64,000 nt of DNA from Spirochaetaceae bacterium (GCA_028821475.1 JAPPGB010000091.1:1-64000); one strand, 5' to 3'. Positions 17,990 through 27,263 are shown, counted from the stretch's first letter. Notes: generated by a model from the letters alone, not told the origin. Numbers and translations: made by a program.

Positions 17990-19762
17990 CTATCCGCGGC
18001 CCGCCACCACCGCCCGCTCCGTCCGCAGGCTCAACTCGCGGTGAACGGCCGCGTTGCTGCCGCGGTCGGTTACCACTTCCAGCAGCGTGCTGTCGCCGCC
18101 TGCCGCGCGGTGCACGGCGGCAGCGAGGCAACGCTCCAGGTGTGCCGGTGTTTCCGGGCGCCGGTAGTGCAGAGCGAATCCCGCCGCCACCGGCTCGAAG
18201 CCGATCTCGTGCCGGGTCGCGAAGTAGCGCTCGAACAGCGCGTGGAAGCCGGGTTCGTCCACCCGCGCCAGCGGCAGCAGCGAAAAGATGCCGCCGCCGC
18301 GGTTGTTGACCACGACGATGACCAGCCCGTGCCGGCTTGCGCCGAGTTGGCTCAAGGAGGGCAGGTCATGCAGCAGGGACAAGTCGCCGAGCAGCGCGAC
18401 CACCGGCCGGCGCAGACCCGCGGCGAATCCCGCCGCGCTGGCGACCGCGCCGTCGATTCCGCTGGCGCCGCGGTTGGCGGCAACCGCGACCCCCGCCGGC
18501 AGCGGCGTCGCGAACGTGTCCAGGTCGCGGATCGGCATGCTGCTGGCGGCGAACAGTCCGGCCCGCGGCGGCCCGGCGGCCGCCGCGGCCGCAAGTCGCG
18601 CCACCATCGGTTCGGTCATTCCCTGCTGTTCGTCGGCCCAGCCGGCCACCGCGGCCGCCGCCCGCGCGCCGGCTTGTCCCACCGCTCCCGCATAGGCGGA
18701 GGGATCCCGCGGCGGACACTGCGCGGTCAGCGCGCGCGCCACTCGCCCTGGTTCGGCGGCGATGCGCAGCGCCGCCGAGTGGCTGGGATCGAGGCGGCGC
18801 GGGCCGGGCGCGATCTGGACCAGGCGCGGCGCAGTCTCCTGCAACAGCGTCAGGTAATGCTTGGCAACCACGTGCGATCCGAAATGCAGCACGGTGTCAG
18901 GGCGCAACGTGCGGCGCCCGGCCGGGCTCTGCAGCAGTAGCTGGGCGCCGGCATTGCCGCGAGCGCCGCTGACCGCATCGCCGAGCAGCGGCCAGCCCAG
19001 GTGTCCGGCCAGCGCTTCCACAGCCGCTCCGGCGCCGTGCGCCATGGCGCCGGCGACCAGCAGCCCGCGGCTGCTCTGTGCGACCACGGACGCGAGTTCG
19101 CTGACTGCCACCTCGCCGGGCGTGGACCGGTAGACAGTGAACGGTTCCTCCGTGGTGCACCAGCGCCGTCCCTGCGCACCCTCCAGCAACGGCTGCGGGA
19201 TCGGACCCGGCTCCAGCGGCTCGCCGAACGGCACGTTGACGTGCACCGGCCCGGCCGGATCCGTCGTGCAGCGAAGTACCGCCTGGTCGATGGTAGTCAG
19301 CACCACACGCGGGTCGACGTGTGGAGTGGGGACCGGCAGCTCGGTGGACCAGCGCGCGTATTGGCCGAACATGCCGCGCTGCAGGATGGTCTGATTCGCG
19401 CCGGTGTCGTGCAGTTCCGGCGGCCGGTCGGCGCTCAACACCAGCAGGGGCACCTGGTCCTGGGCGGCTTCCACCGCCGCCGGCAGGTAGTTGGCCAGCG
19501 CGGTGCCCGAGGTGCAAACCAGGGCGGCGGGCGATCCGGTTGCGCGCGCATGACCCACCGCGTGGAAGGCGGCTCCGCGTTCGTCGATGCACACGCTTGC
19601 CGTCACGGACGGATGGCGCGCCGCGGCCACCACCAGCGGGGTCGAGCGCGACCCGGGCGAGATGACGAAGTAGCGGCACCCGCAGCGGGCCAGTTCCTCG
19701 ACCATGAGTTGCGCCCAATGGCTGTTGGTACCGCGGCAGTTGGTACCGCGCCTGGCTGTCAT
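17990..19762 (-). CDS. menD: MenD, SEPHCHC synthase (menaquinone biosynthesis)
   Basis: MenD is a thiamine-diphosphate enzyme that joins isochorismate and 2-oxoglutarate, the first committed step to menaquinone. FVISPGSRSTPL near residue 32 and the ERGAAFHAVGHARATG region are diagnostic, and the 590-residue length is normal. The C-terminal half has the TPP-binding pattern GDLSLLHD and VNNRGGGIFSLLP. The N-terminus MTARRGTNCRGTNSHW contains a repeated RGTN encoded by a 12-nt duplication, so an alternative start further in cannot be excluded. It is the last gene of a minus-strand operon with menF and ubiE/menG, 59 nt after menF. Confidence 0.95.
   Translation of the reverse strand: MTARRGTNCRGTNSHWAQLMVEELARCGCRYFVISPGSRSTPLVVAAARHPSVTASVCIDERGAAFHAVGHARATGSPAALVCTSGTALANYLPAAVEAAQDQVPLLVLSADRPPELHDTGANQTILQRGMFGQYARWSTELPVPTPHVDPRVVLTTIDQAVLRCTTDPAGPVHVNVPFGEPLEPGPIPQPLLEGAQGRRWCTTEEPFTVYRSTPGEVAVSELASVVAQSSRGLLVAGAMAHGAGAAVEALAGHLGWPLLGDAVSGARGNAGAQLLLQSPAGRRTLRPDTVLHFGSHVVAKHYLTLLQETAPRLVQIAPGPRRLDPSHSAALRIAAEPGRVARALTAQCPPRDPSAYAGAVGQAGARAAAAVAGWADEQQGMTEPMVARLAAAAAAGPPRAGLFAASSMPIRDLDTFATPLPAGVAVAANRGASGIDGAVASAAGFAAGLRRPVVALLGDLSLLHDLPSLSQLGASRHGLVIVVVNNRGGGIFSLLPLARVDEPGFHALFERYFATRHEIGFEPVAAGFALHYRRPETPAHLERCLAAAVHRAAGGDSTLLEVVTDRGSNAAVHRELSLRTERAVVAGRG
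19724..19750. repeat. 12-nt direct duplication inside the menD start region
   Basis: GTTGGTACCGCG occurs at 19724-19735 and again at 19739-19750, a 15-nt period that keeps the frame. On the minus strand it encodes the repeated RGTN in the first residues of MenD. Confidence 0.7.
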
Positions 19763-19821
19763 GGTGCCGCGACGCTTCCGTTACCGCCGGCACCCCGCGG
19801 TGGAACCCGGCGCCGCACGAG

Positions 19822-21252
19822 CTACACCACGTCCAGAATCTGGAGGATCTTCTGTTCCATCTCCGCCCACTCCGCGTCGGCGGTCGAGCCTCGCACGATG
19901 CCGTTTCCGGCGTACAGGTGCAGCCGCTCCGCGGCCGCGACGCCGGACCGGATCGCGACCGCGAATTCCGCCTCCGCGGCGCCGATCCATCCGACCGGGC
20001 CCGCATACCAGCCGCGGTCGAATCCCTCGGTGGCGGCGATCAGGTCGCTCACGCCGCAGGTGGGGTACCCGCCGACGGCAGGGGTGGGGTGCAACCAGTG
20101 CAGCGCGTCCGCCAGCCCGAGCCCGGGACGCAACGAGCCTCTGAACGAGGTGTGAAGGTGCTGCACGTGGGCAAGCTTGCGCACGCGTGCCACCTCCTGG
20201 GTGGTCACTTCGGTACACAGTTCGCGCAGGCACTCCGCGATGCGGGTGTGCACGAAGCCATGCTCGCGCAGTTCCTTGTCGGAACGCAACAACTCCGCTT
20301 CCAGGCGCGCGTCGGCCTCGCGCGTGGCGCCGCGCGGGCGCGTGCCCGCCAGTGCTTCCGTCTCCAGCGTGGGTCCCGACAGGCGCAGCAGGCGCTCGGG
20401 AGACGCGCCCAGGAACGTCACGCCGGGGGCCGGCTGTATCGCGAAGTGAAAGGCGGTCGGGTTGACGCCACGCAGCCGCGCCAACAGCGCGAGAGCATCG
20501 ATGGGCGCAGAGAACGCGTACGAGGTGCGGCGCGCCAGCACGATCTTCTGCAGTGCGCCGCGGTTCAGGCTACCCGCGAGGCGACGCAGAATATCGGCCA
20601 CGATCCGCTGCCAGCGGGCGCGGTCCGGCTCGTGGCGGCACGAATGGTCGGCGATCTGACGAGCCCCATCCGCGGACGGGACGGCGCGCGTGGTGCGCAG
20701 CGACTCCCTGCACGCATCTCCCAGAGGCGGCAATGCGGCGTGCAGCGTACGGTGCTCGCCCGGACGAAAGTTGCACGCCAGGACGGTGCCGCCCGCGGTT
20801 CTCGTCAGCTCCACCCGCGGCAAGGTGAAGCGAAAGCTCCCGAACGGTTGCCAGAGCGGTTCCGGGCGGCCCTCGGGTGGCGCGCCGAAGCGGAAGCCGC
20901 CGTACAGCCGTTGCCGGCGACAGCCGATCGACGCTCGCACGGTCCCGCACACGTCGGCAAAGGTGAAGCCGGCGTCGCCCCTCACCTCGGCAGCGATGCC
21001 CCATCCGGCGCTCTGCAGTGCGTGGCGGCGGTCGGACCAGTAGTGGATCGCGGCCGGTGCGTTGCCGGCGAGGCGGTGCAGGAACAGCAGCGGGTCGGTG
21101 TCCGGCACCACCAACTCGGCACGCTGCCACGCCGTGCCGTGCTCGGGCCCATCGATCGACCAGTCGCCCGGCCGCAGGGTCTGCAGGGCGCGATCAACTT
21201 CGCGCGTGGGCCGAACGGCCGCGCCTTCCCGTTGCTGCGGTGCCGGGTGCAT
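19822..21252 (-). CDS. menF: Isochorismate synthase
   Basis: MenF converts chorismate to isochorismate, feeding MenD encoded just downstream. The C-terminal chorismate-binding domain is complete: FLGASPERLL, the ALAGTRPRG motif, LHPTPAVGGYP and the ending with YAGPVGW and LYAGNGIV. The first 200 residues are the variable N-terminal part of this family. The length of 476 is usual for MenF. The ATG lies 3 nt after the stop of ubiE/menG. Anthranilate or salicylate synthases share the fold, but the menD neighbour makes menaquinone synthesis by far the best reading. Confidence 0.93.
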   Translation of the reverse strand: MHPAPQQREGAAVRPTREVDRALQTLRPGDWSIDGPEHGTAWQRAELVVPDTDPLLFLHRLAGNAPAAIHYWSDRRHALQSAGWGIAAEVRGDAGFTFADVCGTVRASIGCRRQRLYGGFRFGAPPEGRPEPLWQPFGSFRFTLPRVELTRTAGGTVLACNFRPGEHRTLHAALPPLGDACRESLRTTRAVPSADGARQIADHSCRHEPDRARWQRIVADILRRLAGSLNRGALQKIVLARRTSYAFSAPIDALALLARLRGVNPTAFHFAIQPAPGVTFLGASPERLLRLSGPTLETEALAGTRPRGATREADARLEAELLRSDKELREHGFVHTRIAECLRELCTEVTTQEVARVRKLAHVQHLHTSFRGSLRPGLGLADALHWLHPTPAVGGYPTCGVSDLIAATEGFDRGWYAGPVGWIGAAEAEFAVAIRSGVAAAERLHLYAGNGIVRGSTADAEWAEMEQKILQILDVV

Positions 21253-21255
21253 CGA

Positions 21256-22002
21256 TCAGGCCGGCTTGCGCGCGCGGTAGATCGCGGCGATCCCGAAGGT
21301 CAGGGCGAGTCGGCGGACCCGTTCAAAACCGGCCTCGGTCAGCAGGCGGGTGAATGCCGGGCCGCTCGGAAACGACTCCACCGAGCGGTTCAGGTACCGG
21401 TACGCCTTCGAGTTGCCGGAGATCCAGCCGCCCACCAACGGCAGCAGGTGGCGGAAGTAGACCAGGTACGGGAGGCGCACCAGCGGATTGCTCGGCATGG
21501 CGAACTCCAGGATCGCCAAGGCGCCGGATGGGCGCAACACGCGATGCATCTCGCTCACGGCGGTCCGGTAATCGGCCACGTTGCGAATGCCGAACGCAAT
21601 GGTGACGGCGTCCACGCTCGCGCTGGCGACCGGCAGAGCCAGGGCGTTGCCGGTCGCCAGCGCGATGCGCGCGCTGCCCGGATGGTGCCGCGCCTTGACG
21701 CGCCCGCGGCTCAGCATCTCGGTGGCGATGTCAACGCCGGTAACGCGAACCTGTGGGTCGAGATCGGTGAGCATCAAGGGTAGATCCGCGGTGCCGGTTG
21801 CTACGTCGAGAACCGTACGGGGCCGGCTGGCCAAGACCAACTGCGCTGCCAGCCGGCGCCAGCGCTGATCGCGCTGCAGCGACAGCACGCGATTCAGAAG
21901 ATCGTAGCGACGGGCAAGCCCATTGAACATGGCGCCGATACGGTCTGCCGCGCGCGTCCGCACCAGCAATGGCACGCTGGAGGTGCCCGCTACCGGAGCC
22001 AT
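21256..22002 (-). CDS. menG: Demethylmenaquinone methyltransferase
   Basis: This is the UbiE/MenG SAM-dependent methyltransferase that methylates demethylmenaquinone, the last step of the pathway. It has the SAM-binding motif VLDVATGTADLPL, the family signature GIRNVADY and the NRSVESFPSG segment. I place the start at the ATG at 22002, giving 248 residues; the frame is open further upstream to 22101, but that extension is basic and unlike the family. It leads the menG-menF-menD operon. The genes match the menaquinol oxidoreductase at the left end of the window. Confidence 0.92.
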   Translation of the reverse strand: MAPVAGTSSVPLLVRTRAADRIGAMFNGLARRYDLLNRVLSLQRDQRWRRLAAQLVLASRPRTVLDVATGTADLPLMLTDLDPQVRVTGVDIATEMLSRGRVKARHHPGSARIALATGNALALPVASASVDAVTIAFGIRNVADYRTAVSEMHRVLRPSGALAILEFAMPSNPLVRLPYLVYFRHLLPLVGGWISGNSKAYRYLNRSVESFPSGPAFTRLLTEAGFERVRRLALTFGIAAIYRARKPA

Positions 22003-22100
22003 TTCGCAACAGAATCTACGGTTTCGCGCACGCTTTTTCAACCGGCCGGCGGGCCGCCCGCCCACCCCGCGCACGGCGCGCACGGCTTGCTTGGGGGCCA

Positions 22101-22119
22101 CCTATCGGGCCTATCGGGC
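22101..22119. repeat. 9-nt tandem duplication between menG and the helicase gene
   Basis: CTATCGGGC occurs twice in direct succession, between the 5' end of menG and the 3' end of the large helicase gene. It is one more of the short duplications found at gene borders in this window. Confidence 0.5.
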
Positions 22120-22136
22120 ACATGCAGACCGTCGTG

Positions 22137-25100
22137 CTATGCGCTTACCGACGGCGCGGCGATTGCCGGAGCGGCCAGGTGCGTGGCCAGGCGGCGCGCC
22201 CGGCGCGCGTCGCGCACCAGCAGAAGGCGCTCCAACCGCCAGCGCTCCTCCTCGGTCAGCGCCACCCCGTCGCCGTCCAGGAAGCGCACCGCTCCCGCCT
22301 CCCGGACCGCCAGCGGCACGCCGTCACGGTACAGGATCCGGTTGCCGCGCACCCCGGCGATACGCTGCCTGACCCGCGACGGGTGCACCTTGATGCCGGC
22401 GGCGGCAGCCGGATCGACCGCGCTGAGCACGCGCAACTCCCCCTTGGCGGGCGCCCGCCGCACCGCGCGCATGCTCGCGATCGCCTCCGCGAGGGCAAAC
22501 TGCTCCCCGCCCACACCGCTCACGAAGTAGCCGCCGCGGATCAGCCCGCGCGCCTCGAGCCGCCGGTAGACCGCGACCAGCGCACCCCAGGAAGGCGCCA
22601 GTGTTTCCCGCTCCAGCAACCGCCGGAACACGACGCCGTACCGATCCAGCAGCCTCATCGCCACCTGCTCCACGTCCAGCTCGCCGTGATCCGTCGCAAC
22701 CGACTCGGCAGCAATCAGGCTCCAGCGTCCGGACCGGTCCAGGCGCCGCGGCGCAGTCGCCGCGGCGCGGCCCACCTCGACGCGACTGCTGCCCGCGGCC
22801 GCCGGAGCGCCACGCCCGGCCGCCCCGAAGCGGGGGCGGGAAGCGGCGCCCGCAAAGGAACCGCCCGCACGGCGCAGCCGGGACTCGCGCCGGCGCTCGC
22901 CCGCGCTGCGCTGCGCCGGGCGAATGAGCGCCCGCAACCCGGCGTAGCTGTCGCAGGTGACCGCGCCTGCCGCTGCCAGCTCGGCCAGGGCGCCGTCGAC
23001 CTGGGACGGCAGCAGATTCGCACCGCGCTGAATCTCGTCGCGGAACAGGGCGCCGCCGCGGGTCAGGCAGGCATGCACCGCAGCGGCGTCAGCGGACCAC
23101 CGCGGCGTCTCCGCGGTGCCCCGGCCGTGCGCGGCGGCACGCCACATTGCCATCTCCTCGCGCGCGGCCAGGGCGATGGGGCTGCTCGACAGCGGGCCGG
23201 TCCGGGTGCCCGCGCGCGCCGCCGGGCGCAGGCGCGCCCACGCCACCTCGCCGCTTGCGCACAACAGATCGAGCCAGGCCGGGTCATACTTCGGAAGCCG
23301 CGCCGGCAGGATCCACTCTTCCCAGGCGGCGGCGGCCGCCTCGTAGCCGGCAAGCTGGTGGACCAGCGCAAGCAGTGCCTCCGGCCCGCCGGCCGCGCCG
23401 GCGCCGCCATCCGCGGCGAGCGGCGGCACCGACTGCCACACGAACAGAAAGCGCACGAAGTCGTCGAATGAGAGCGGCTCGATCTCCCGGCGGAGCCGGG
23501 CGATGGTGTAGCGGTGAATGCGTGCCAACAGGCGCCGCTCGCACCACTCCTCGCCACCGCTGCCGGTAAACTCGCCACGCAGCACCGCGCCTTCAGCCTC
23601 CAGCGCCAGCAGCGCCGCATCGATGTCGCCGCCGGGCAACCCGATCTGCCGCCCCAGGGTAGCGGAGCTGACCGGACCGGCCGCCTCCATGCGCCCGCGC
23701 ACCACCTCGCGCAGCGCTTCCTCGCGCTGCCACACCCGTTCGGTCAACACCGCCGGCAGGGCCGGCATGGGGTCGGGACTGAGCGTGTCGAACAGCGCCT
23801 GCCACAACGGCAACCGCTCGGCCGCTATCCAGCGGGCGGTTGCCGCACCGGCGACGTGGATGCGGGTGGCGCGGCCATGCGCAATGAGCGTGTGCAGCAA
23901 TTCGCCCCAGCCGGCCCGGAGGCCGTCCTCCTCGTCGATGAACGTGAGCAGGTCGAGCGCGTCGTGCAGCTCGTCGGCGTCGGTCACGCGCGGCAGTGCT
24001 TCCTCGCGCACGCGGGCGATGGCGGACGCATCGAGGGCGCCGAACTCGCGCGCCTCCTCCGGAGTCGTCCAGCGCCGGTTGCGGATTGCCTGCGTGCGCC
24101 GTTCCTCCAGCGGGGCGTCGTCCAGGAACGCGTAGGGACGGGCGTTGATGATCTCCTCGGCGAACGGCGACGGCTCACGCAGGTCGCGCGCTACCAGCTC
24201 CATGGCGCCGCCGGCGATTGCCGCCTGCAGATCTTCCAACTGCCCGATGTCCATCGCCTCGTGCAGGCAGTCGGCGATGGCCTGGCCCACCAGCGGGTGA
24301 TCGGGAATCTCCCGCTCGCCGGTGATGTTCTCCAGGCAGGCGAGCTGATCCGGGAACACCAGCGACAGCAGGTCCTCCGACTGCATCCGCTGCAGGTAGG
24401 GCGCCACCCGCTTGCCGCCACGCTGACGGAGAATCGCCAATGCGCAGGTCGCGTTCCAGCGCCAGCGGGTCTGAAACACCGGCGCATCGAGCAGCGCCTG
24501 GATCAGCACCTCGCGCACCGTCTTCCGGTTGAGGTAGCGCCACACGTCGGCGAGCGGAAAGCTGTGCGTCTGGCCGAGCGACAGCACCAGGGCATCCTCG
24601 TTGGCGGCGGCCTGCAGTTCAAAGTTGAAGTTGCGGCAAAACCGCTTGCGCAGCGCCAGCCCCCAGGCGCGGTTCAGCCGGCTGCCGCGCGGCGAGTGGA
24701 TCACCAGGTGCATGTCGCCCGCCTCGTCGAAGAACCGCTCCATTACCGCGGTGTCGTGGGTAGGCATCGCACCGAGCGCGTTCAGCCCGGCGTGCAGGTA
24801 GACCACCAACTGATCCGCCGCGACGCCATCGAGGCCCACCTCGCGCACCAGCCACTCGACCGCCGCCGGCGCGCCCTCCCCTTCGATCAGGCCGCGGATA
24901 CGCGTGCGCAGCGCGGACACCGCCCGCGACAGCTCGTTGCTGCGGCCGGGGGCTTCGCCGAGCCAGAACGGCAGCGTCGGGGGCCGGCCGGCGGCGTCCG
25001 CCACCCGCACCACCCCGGTTTCCACCTTCAGGATCTCCCACGACTTGTTGCCAAGCAGGAAGATGTCGCCGGGCACGCTTTCCACGGCGAAATCCTCGTG

Positions 25101-26723
25101 CACGGTGCCGATGAACAGGTCCTGCGGGTCCGCCCGCACGTGGTAGTCGAAGTTGTCCGGTATCGCGCCGCCGTTGGTAAGGGCGGCGAGGCGGGCGCCG
25201 CGGCGCCCGCGCAGGCGGCCGCCGATCACGTCGTGGTGCAGGTAGGCGGCGCGGCGCCCACGCGCGGTGGAGAAGCCCTCCGCGAGCATCGTCACCACGG
25301 CGTCGAACTGCTCGCGGCGCAGCGCGCGATACGGCCAGGCGCGGCGGAACACGGCAAACAGGTCGTCCGCCGCCCACTCGCGGGCGCCCACCTCGGCGAC
25401 GATCTGCTGCGCGAGCACGTCGAACGGCTGCTCCGGCACCACGATGCGGTCCAGCTCGCCCTGCTGCGCCGCGGCCAGGAGCGCGGCGGACTCGACCAGC
25501 TCGTCGCGGCTGAGCGGGAACAGGCGGCCTTTGGGGGTGCCGGAAATGTGGTGCCCGGAACGCCCGACCCGCTGCAGGAAGGCCATGATCGACCGCGGTG
25601 ACCCGAACTGGCACACCAGGTCGACCTCGCCGATGTCGATGCCCAGCTCCAGCGATGCCGTGGCCACGATGACCCGCAGCTCGCCGCTCTTCAGGCGCTG
25701 CTCGGCGTCCAGGCGCCGCTCGCGCGACAGGCTGCCGTGATGGGCGGCCACCTGCTGCTCGCCGAGCGCCGCGCCGAGGGCATGGCTCATGCGCTCGGAG
25801 AGGCGGCGGTTGTTGACGAACACCAGCGTGGTGCGGTGCTCCAGGATCAACTCGGTGAGGCGCTGGTAGAGTTCGTCCCACACCTCGTTCGCCATCACCG
25901 CTTCCAGCGGCGAGCCGGGCAACTCCAGGCCAACGTCCATGGCGCGCCGATGGCCGGTGTCGATGATGCGGCACGCCGGCGCGGCGCCGGAGCCGCAGCC
26001 GCCACCGGCGCTGGCGCCGGTCAGGAAGGCGGCGGCGGTCTCGATGGGACGCTGGGTGGCGGACAGCCCGATGCGCGTCACCGGTGCCGCGGCGAGCGCG
26101 TCGAGCCGCTCCAGGCTGAGCGCCAGGTGGGCGCCGCGCTTGGAGCCGAGCACGGCGTGAATCTCGTCCACGATCACGGTGCGCGTGGTGGCCAGCATGG
26201 CGCGGCCGCCGGCGCTGGTCAGCAGCAGGTAGAGCGACTCGGGCGTGGTCACCACGATGTGCGGCGGTCGCCTGGTCATGGCCGTCCGCGCCGCCGCGGG
26301 AGTGTCGCCGGTGCGCAGGCCGACGCGAATCTCGGCGGCATCCGGGCCGAGGAGTTCGTGCACGCCGCGCAACGGCGCTTGCAGGTTGCGCTCGATGTCG
26401 TTGCTGAGCGCCTTCAACGGCGAGACGTAAACCACCCGCGTCTCGTCGGGCAGCGAGCCGGTCTCGGCCTCGCGCACCAGTTCGTCGATGGCGCACAGGA
26501 AGGCGGCCAGGGTCTTTCCGGAGCCGGTCGGGGCGGCGATCAGGGTGTGGCTCCCTGCCTTGATCGCCGGCCACGCGGTGCGCTGCGCCTCCGACGGGGC
26601 GGCGAAGCTGCCGCGAAACCACCCGGCTACCTCCGGGTGGAAAAGATGCAAGGGATCCGGATTCGGATGAGGCAGATTCGGATAAAGCAGATTCGGATAA
26701 AGCATTGCGGCGGGTATTACCAA
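22137..26723 (-). CDS. lhr: Lhr-type ATP-dependent superfamily 2 helicase
   Basis: This 1,528-residue DNA helicase has the full Lhr architecture. Motif I is APTGSGKT near residue 60 and motif II is DEIH near residue 187. A second RecA domain follows, with ATASLELGIDIGEVD and QRVGRSGH. A winged-helix and Lhr-core region runs to about 900, and the long C-terminal region characteristic of bacterial Lhr completes it. Such enzymes translocate 3' to 5' and are linked to DNA repair. The predicted N-terminus contains a translated short repeat (LYPNL twice, then PHPNP) before the conserved LFHPEVAGWF, so translation may start at ATG 26705 or later. BREX helicase BrxHI is related but about half this size. 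Confidence 0.92.
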   Translation of the reverse strand: MVIPAAMLYPNLLYPNLPHPNPDPLHLFHPEVAGWFRGSFAAPSEAQRTAWPAIKAGSHTLIAAPTGSGKTLAAFLCAIDELVREAETGSLPDETRVVYVSPLKALSNDIERNLQAPLRGVHELLGPDAAEIRVGLRTGDTPAAARTAMTRRPPHIVVTTPESLYLLLTSAGGRAMLATTRTVIVDEIHAVLGSKRGAHLALSLERLDALAAAPVTRIGLSATQRPIETAAAFLTGASAGGGCGSGAAPACRIIDTGHRRAMDVGLELPGSPLEAVMANEVWDELYQRLTELILEHRTTLVFVNNRRLSERMSHALGAALGEQQVAAHHGSLSRERRLDAEQRLKSGELRVIVATASLELGIDIGEVDLVCQFGSPRSIMAFLQRVGRSGHHISGTPKGRLFPLSRDELVESAALLAAAQQGELDRIVVPEQPFDVLAQQIVAEVGAREWAADDLFAVFRRAWPYRALRREQFDAVVTMLAEGFSTARGRRAAYLHHDVIGGRLRGRRGARLAALTNGGAIPDNFDYHVRADPQDLFIGTVHEDFAVESVPGDIFLLGNKSWEILKVETGVVRVADAAGRPPTLPFWLGEAPGRSNELSRAVSALRTRIRGLIEGEGAPAAVEWLVREVGLDGVAADQLVVYLHAGLNALGAMPTHDTAVMERFFDEAGDMHLVIHSPRGSRLNRAWGLALRKRFCRNFNFELQAAANEDALVLSLGQTHSFPLADVWRYLNRKTVREVLIQALLDAPVFQTRWRWNATCALAILRQRGGKRVAPYLQRMQSEDLLSLVFPDQLACLENITGEREIPDHPLVGQAIADCLHEAMDIGQLEDLQAAIAGGAMELVARDLREPSPFAEEIINARPYAFLDDAPLEERRTQAIRNRRWTTPEEAREFGALDASAIARVREEALPRVTDADELHDALDLLTFIDEEDGLRAGWGELLHTLIAHGRATRIHVAGAATARWIAAERLPLWQALFDTLSPDPMPALPAVLTERVWQREEALREVVRGRMEAAGPVSSATLGRQIGLPGGDIDAALLALEAEGAVLRGEFTGSGGEEWCERRLLARIHRYTIARLRREIEPLSFDDFVRFLFVWQSVPPLAADGGAGAAGGPEALLALVHQLAGYEAAAAAWEEWILPARLPKYDPAWLDLLCASGEVAWARLRPAARAGTRTGPLSSSPIALAAREEMAMWRAAAHGRGTAETPRWSADAAAVHACLTRGGALFRDEIQRGANLLPSQVDGALAELAAAGAVTCDSYAGLRALIRPAQRSAGERRRESRLRRAGGSFAGAASRPRFGAAGRGAPAAAGSSRVEVGRAAATAPRRLDRSGRWSLIAAESVATDHGELDVEQVAMRLLDRYGVVFRRLLERETLAPSWGALVAVYRRLEARGLIRGGYFVSGVGGEQFALAEAIASMRAVRRAPAKGELRVLSAVDPAAAAGIKVHPSRVRQRIAGVRGNRILYRDGVPLAVREAGAVRFLDGDGVALTEEERWRLERLLLVRDARRARRLATHLAAPAIAAPSVSA
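26650..26701. repeat. 15-nt tandem repeat in the 5' end of the helicase gene
   Basis: The unit GCAGATTCGGATAAA occurs twice (26672-26701), with a third, degenerate copy beside it. Being a multiple of three, it stays in frame and on the minus strand encodes LYPNL-LYPNL-PHPNP at the N-terminus of the helicase. Confidence 0.75.
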
Positions 26724-26792
26724 AAAAAGGACCTCGCGGGCCGTTACGGCCAGCGAAGCCCCCCGAACGAGTCGAAGACGCGGGTGCTGAGA

Positions 26793-27053
26793 CTAATGTC
26801 CCAACCCGGACGCGCATCCGGCGCCGGCATACCCCTTGCTGAACGTCTCATCCTGGATCTGACTCTGCGTCTGAGCCGCCGTCGACATGGTCAAGCCGGA
26901 AGACGAGTTGACCAACGGAGCGGGCTCTTCCACCGAGTCTGCCACCACCTCTGAGAGGTTCAACGAGAAGGGAAGCAGGTTATCGCCGAATACCATCGAC
27001 ATCGCTACCAAGGTGACCGCCGCCATGGCGACCACCGCTATCGTGATGCGCAT
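26793..27053 (-). CDS. Small secreted or membrane-anchored peptide, unknown function
   Basis: An 86-residue reading frame begins MRITIAVVAMAAVTLVAMS, which is a plausible signal peptide or single membrane anchor. A polar remainder rich in Ser, Thr, Gln and Glu follows. A good GGAGG lies 8 nt before the ATG, which is the main reason for accepting it. I do not recognise a family. It lies between the helicase gene and a truncated gene remnant, in a low-complexity stretch, and has no evident operon partner. A chance frame is possible, but the ribosome site and the signal-like start argue for a real gene. Confidence 0.5.
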   Translation of the reverse strand: MRITIAVVAMAAVTLVAMSMVFGDNLLPFSLNLSEVVADSVEEPAPLVNSSSGLTMSTAAQTQSQIQDETFSKGYAGAGCASGLGH

Positions 27054-27101
27054 ATCGGCACCTCCGTGAACGACCATTCTACGCGACCGGACCACGCCCG
27101 G

Positions 27102-27254
27102 TCAACCACCAAAATGCGGTGCAAATGTGGTGAAGCAGTAAGTGCCCGCGTCGAGCAGCCGCTCGACGTAGGCGGTCTTGTCCAGGTAGTAGCAGTCCTG
27201 CTCGCGCAGCTCGCGGAAGGTCTGGATGCCGATCGGCGGTCGGCGCCGGCTCAT
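27102..27254 (-). pseudogene. 5' remnant of an AAA-ATPase-like gene (PF09820 type)
   Basis: Fifty codons read on the minus strand contain PIGIQTFRELREQDCYYLDK followed by TAYVERLLDAGTYCF. This matches the start of the AAA-ATPase-like/DUF1703 proteins (typically GI-x-x-F-x-x-L-R-E...YYVDKT, then a Walker A written RPRRFGKS). Here the match stops at TYCF, before the Walker A, and a stop follows eleven codons later, so about 90% of the gene is missing. These proteins are common, multicopy and often decayed in Bacteroidota and spirochaetes. It lies just after the aminotransferase gene (9 nt gap). Confidence 0.75.
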
Positions 27255-27263
27255 CGGCCCGTG

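Noticed and set aside
22137-26723. Lhr-type helicase as the missing BrxHI partner of the BrxD-like cassette
   Set aside because: It lies 13 kb away on the other strand, next to menaquinone genes, and has the full housekeeping Lhr size; BrxHI is about half as long and normally adjacent to brxD.
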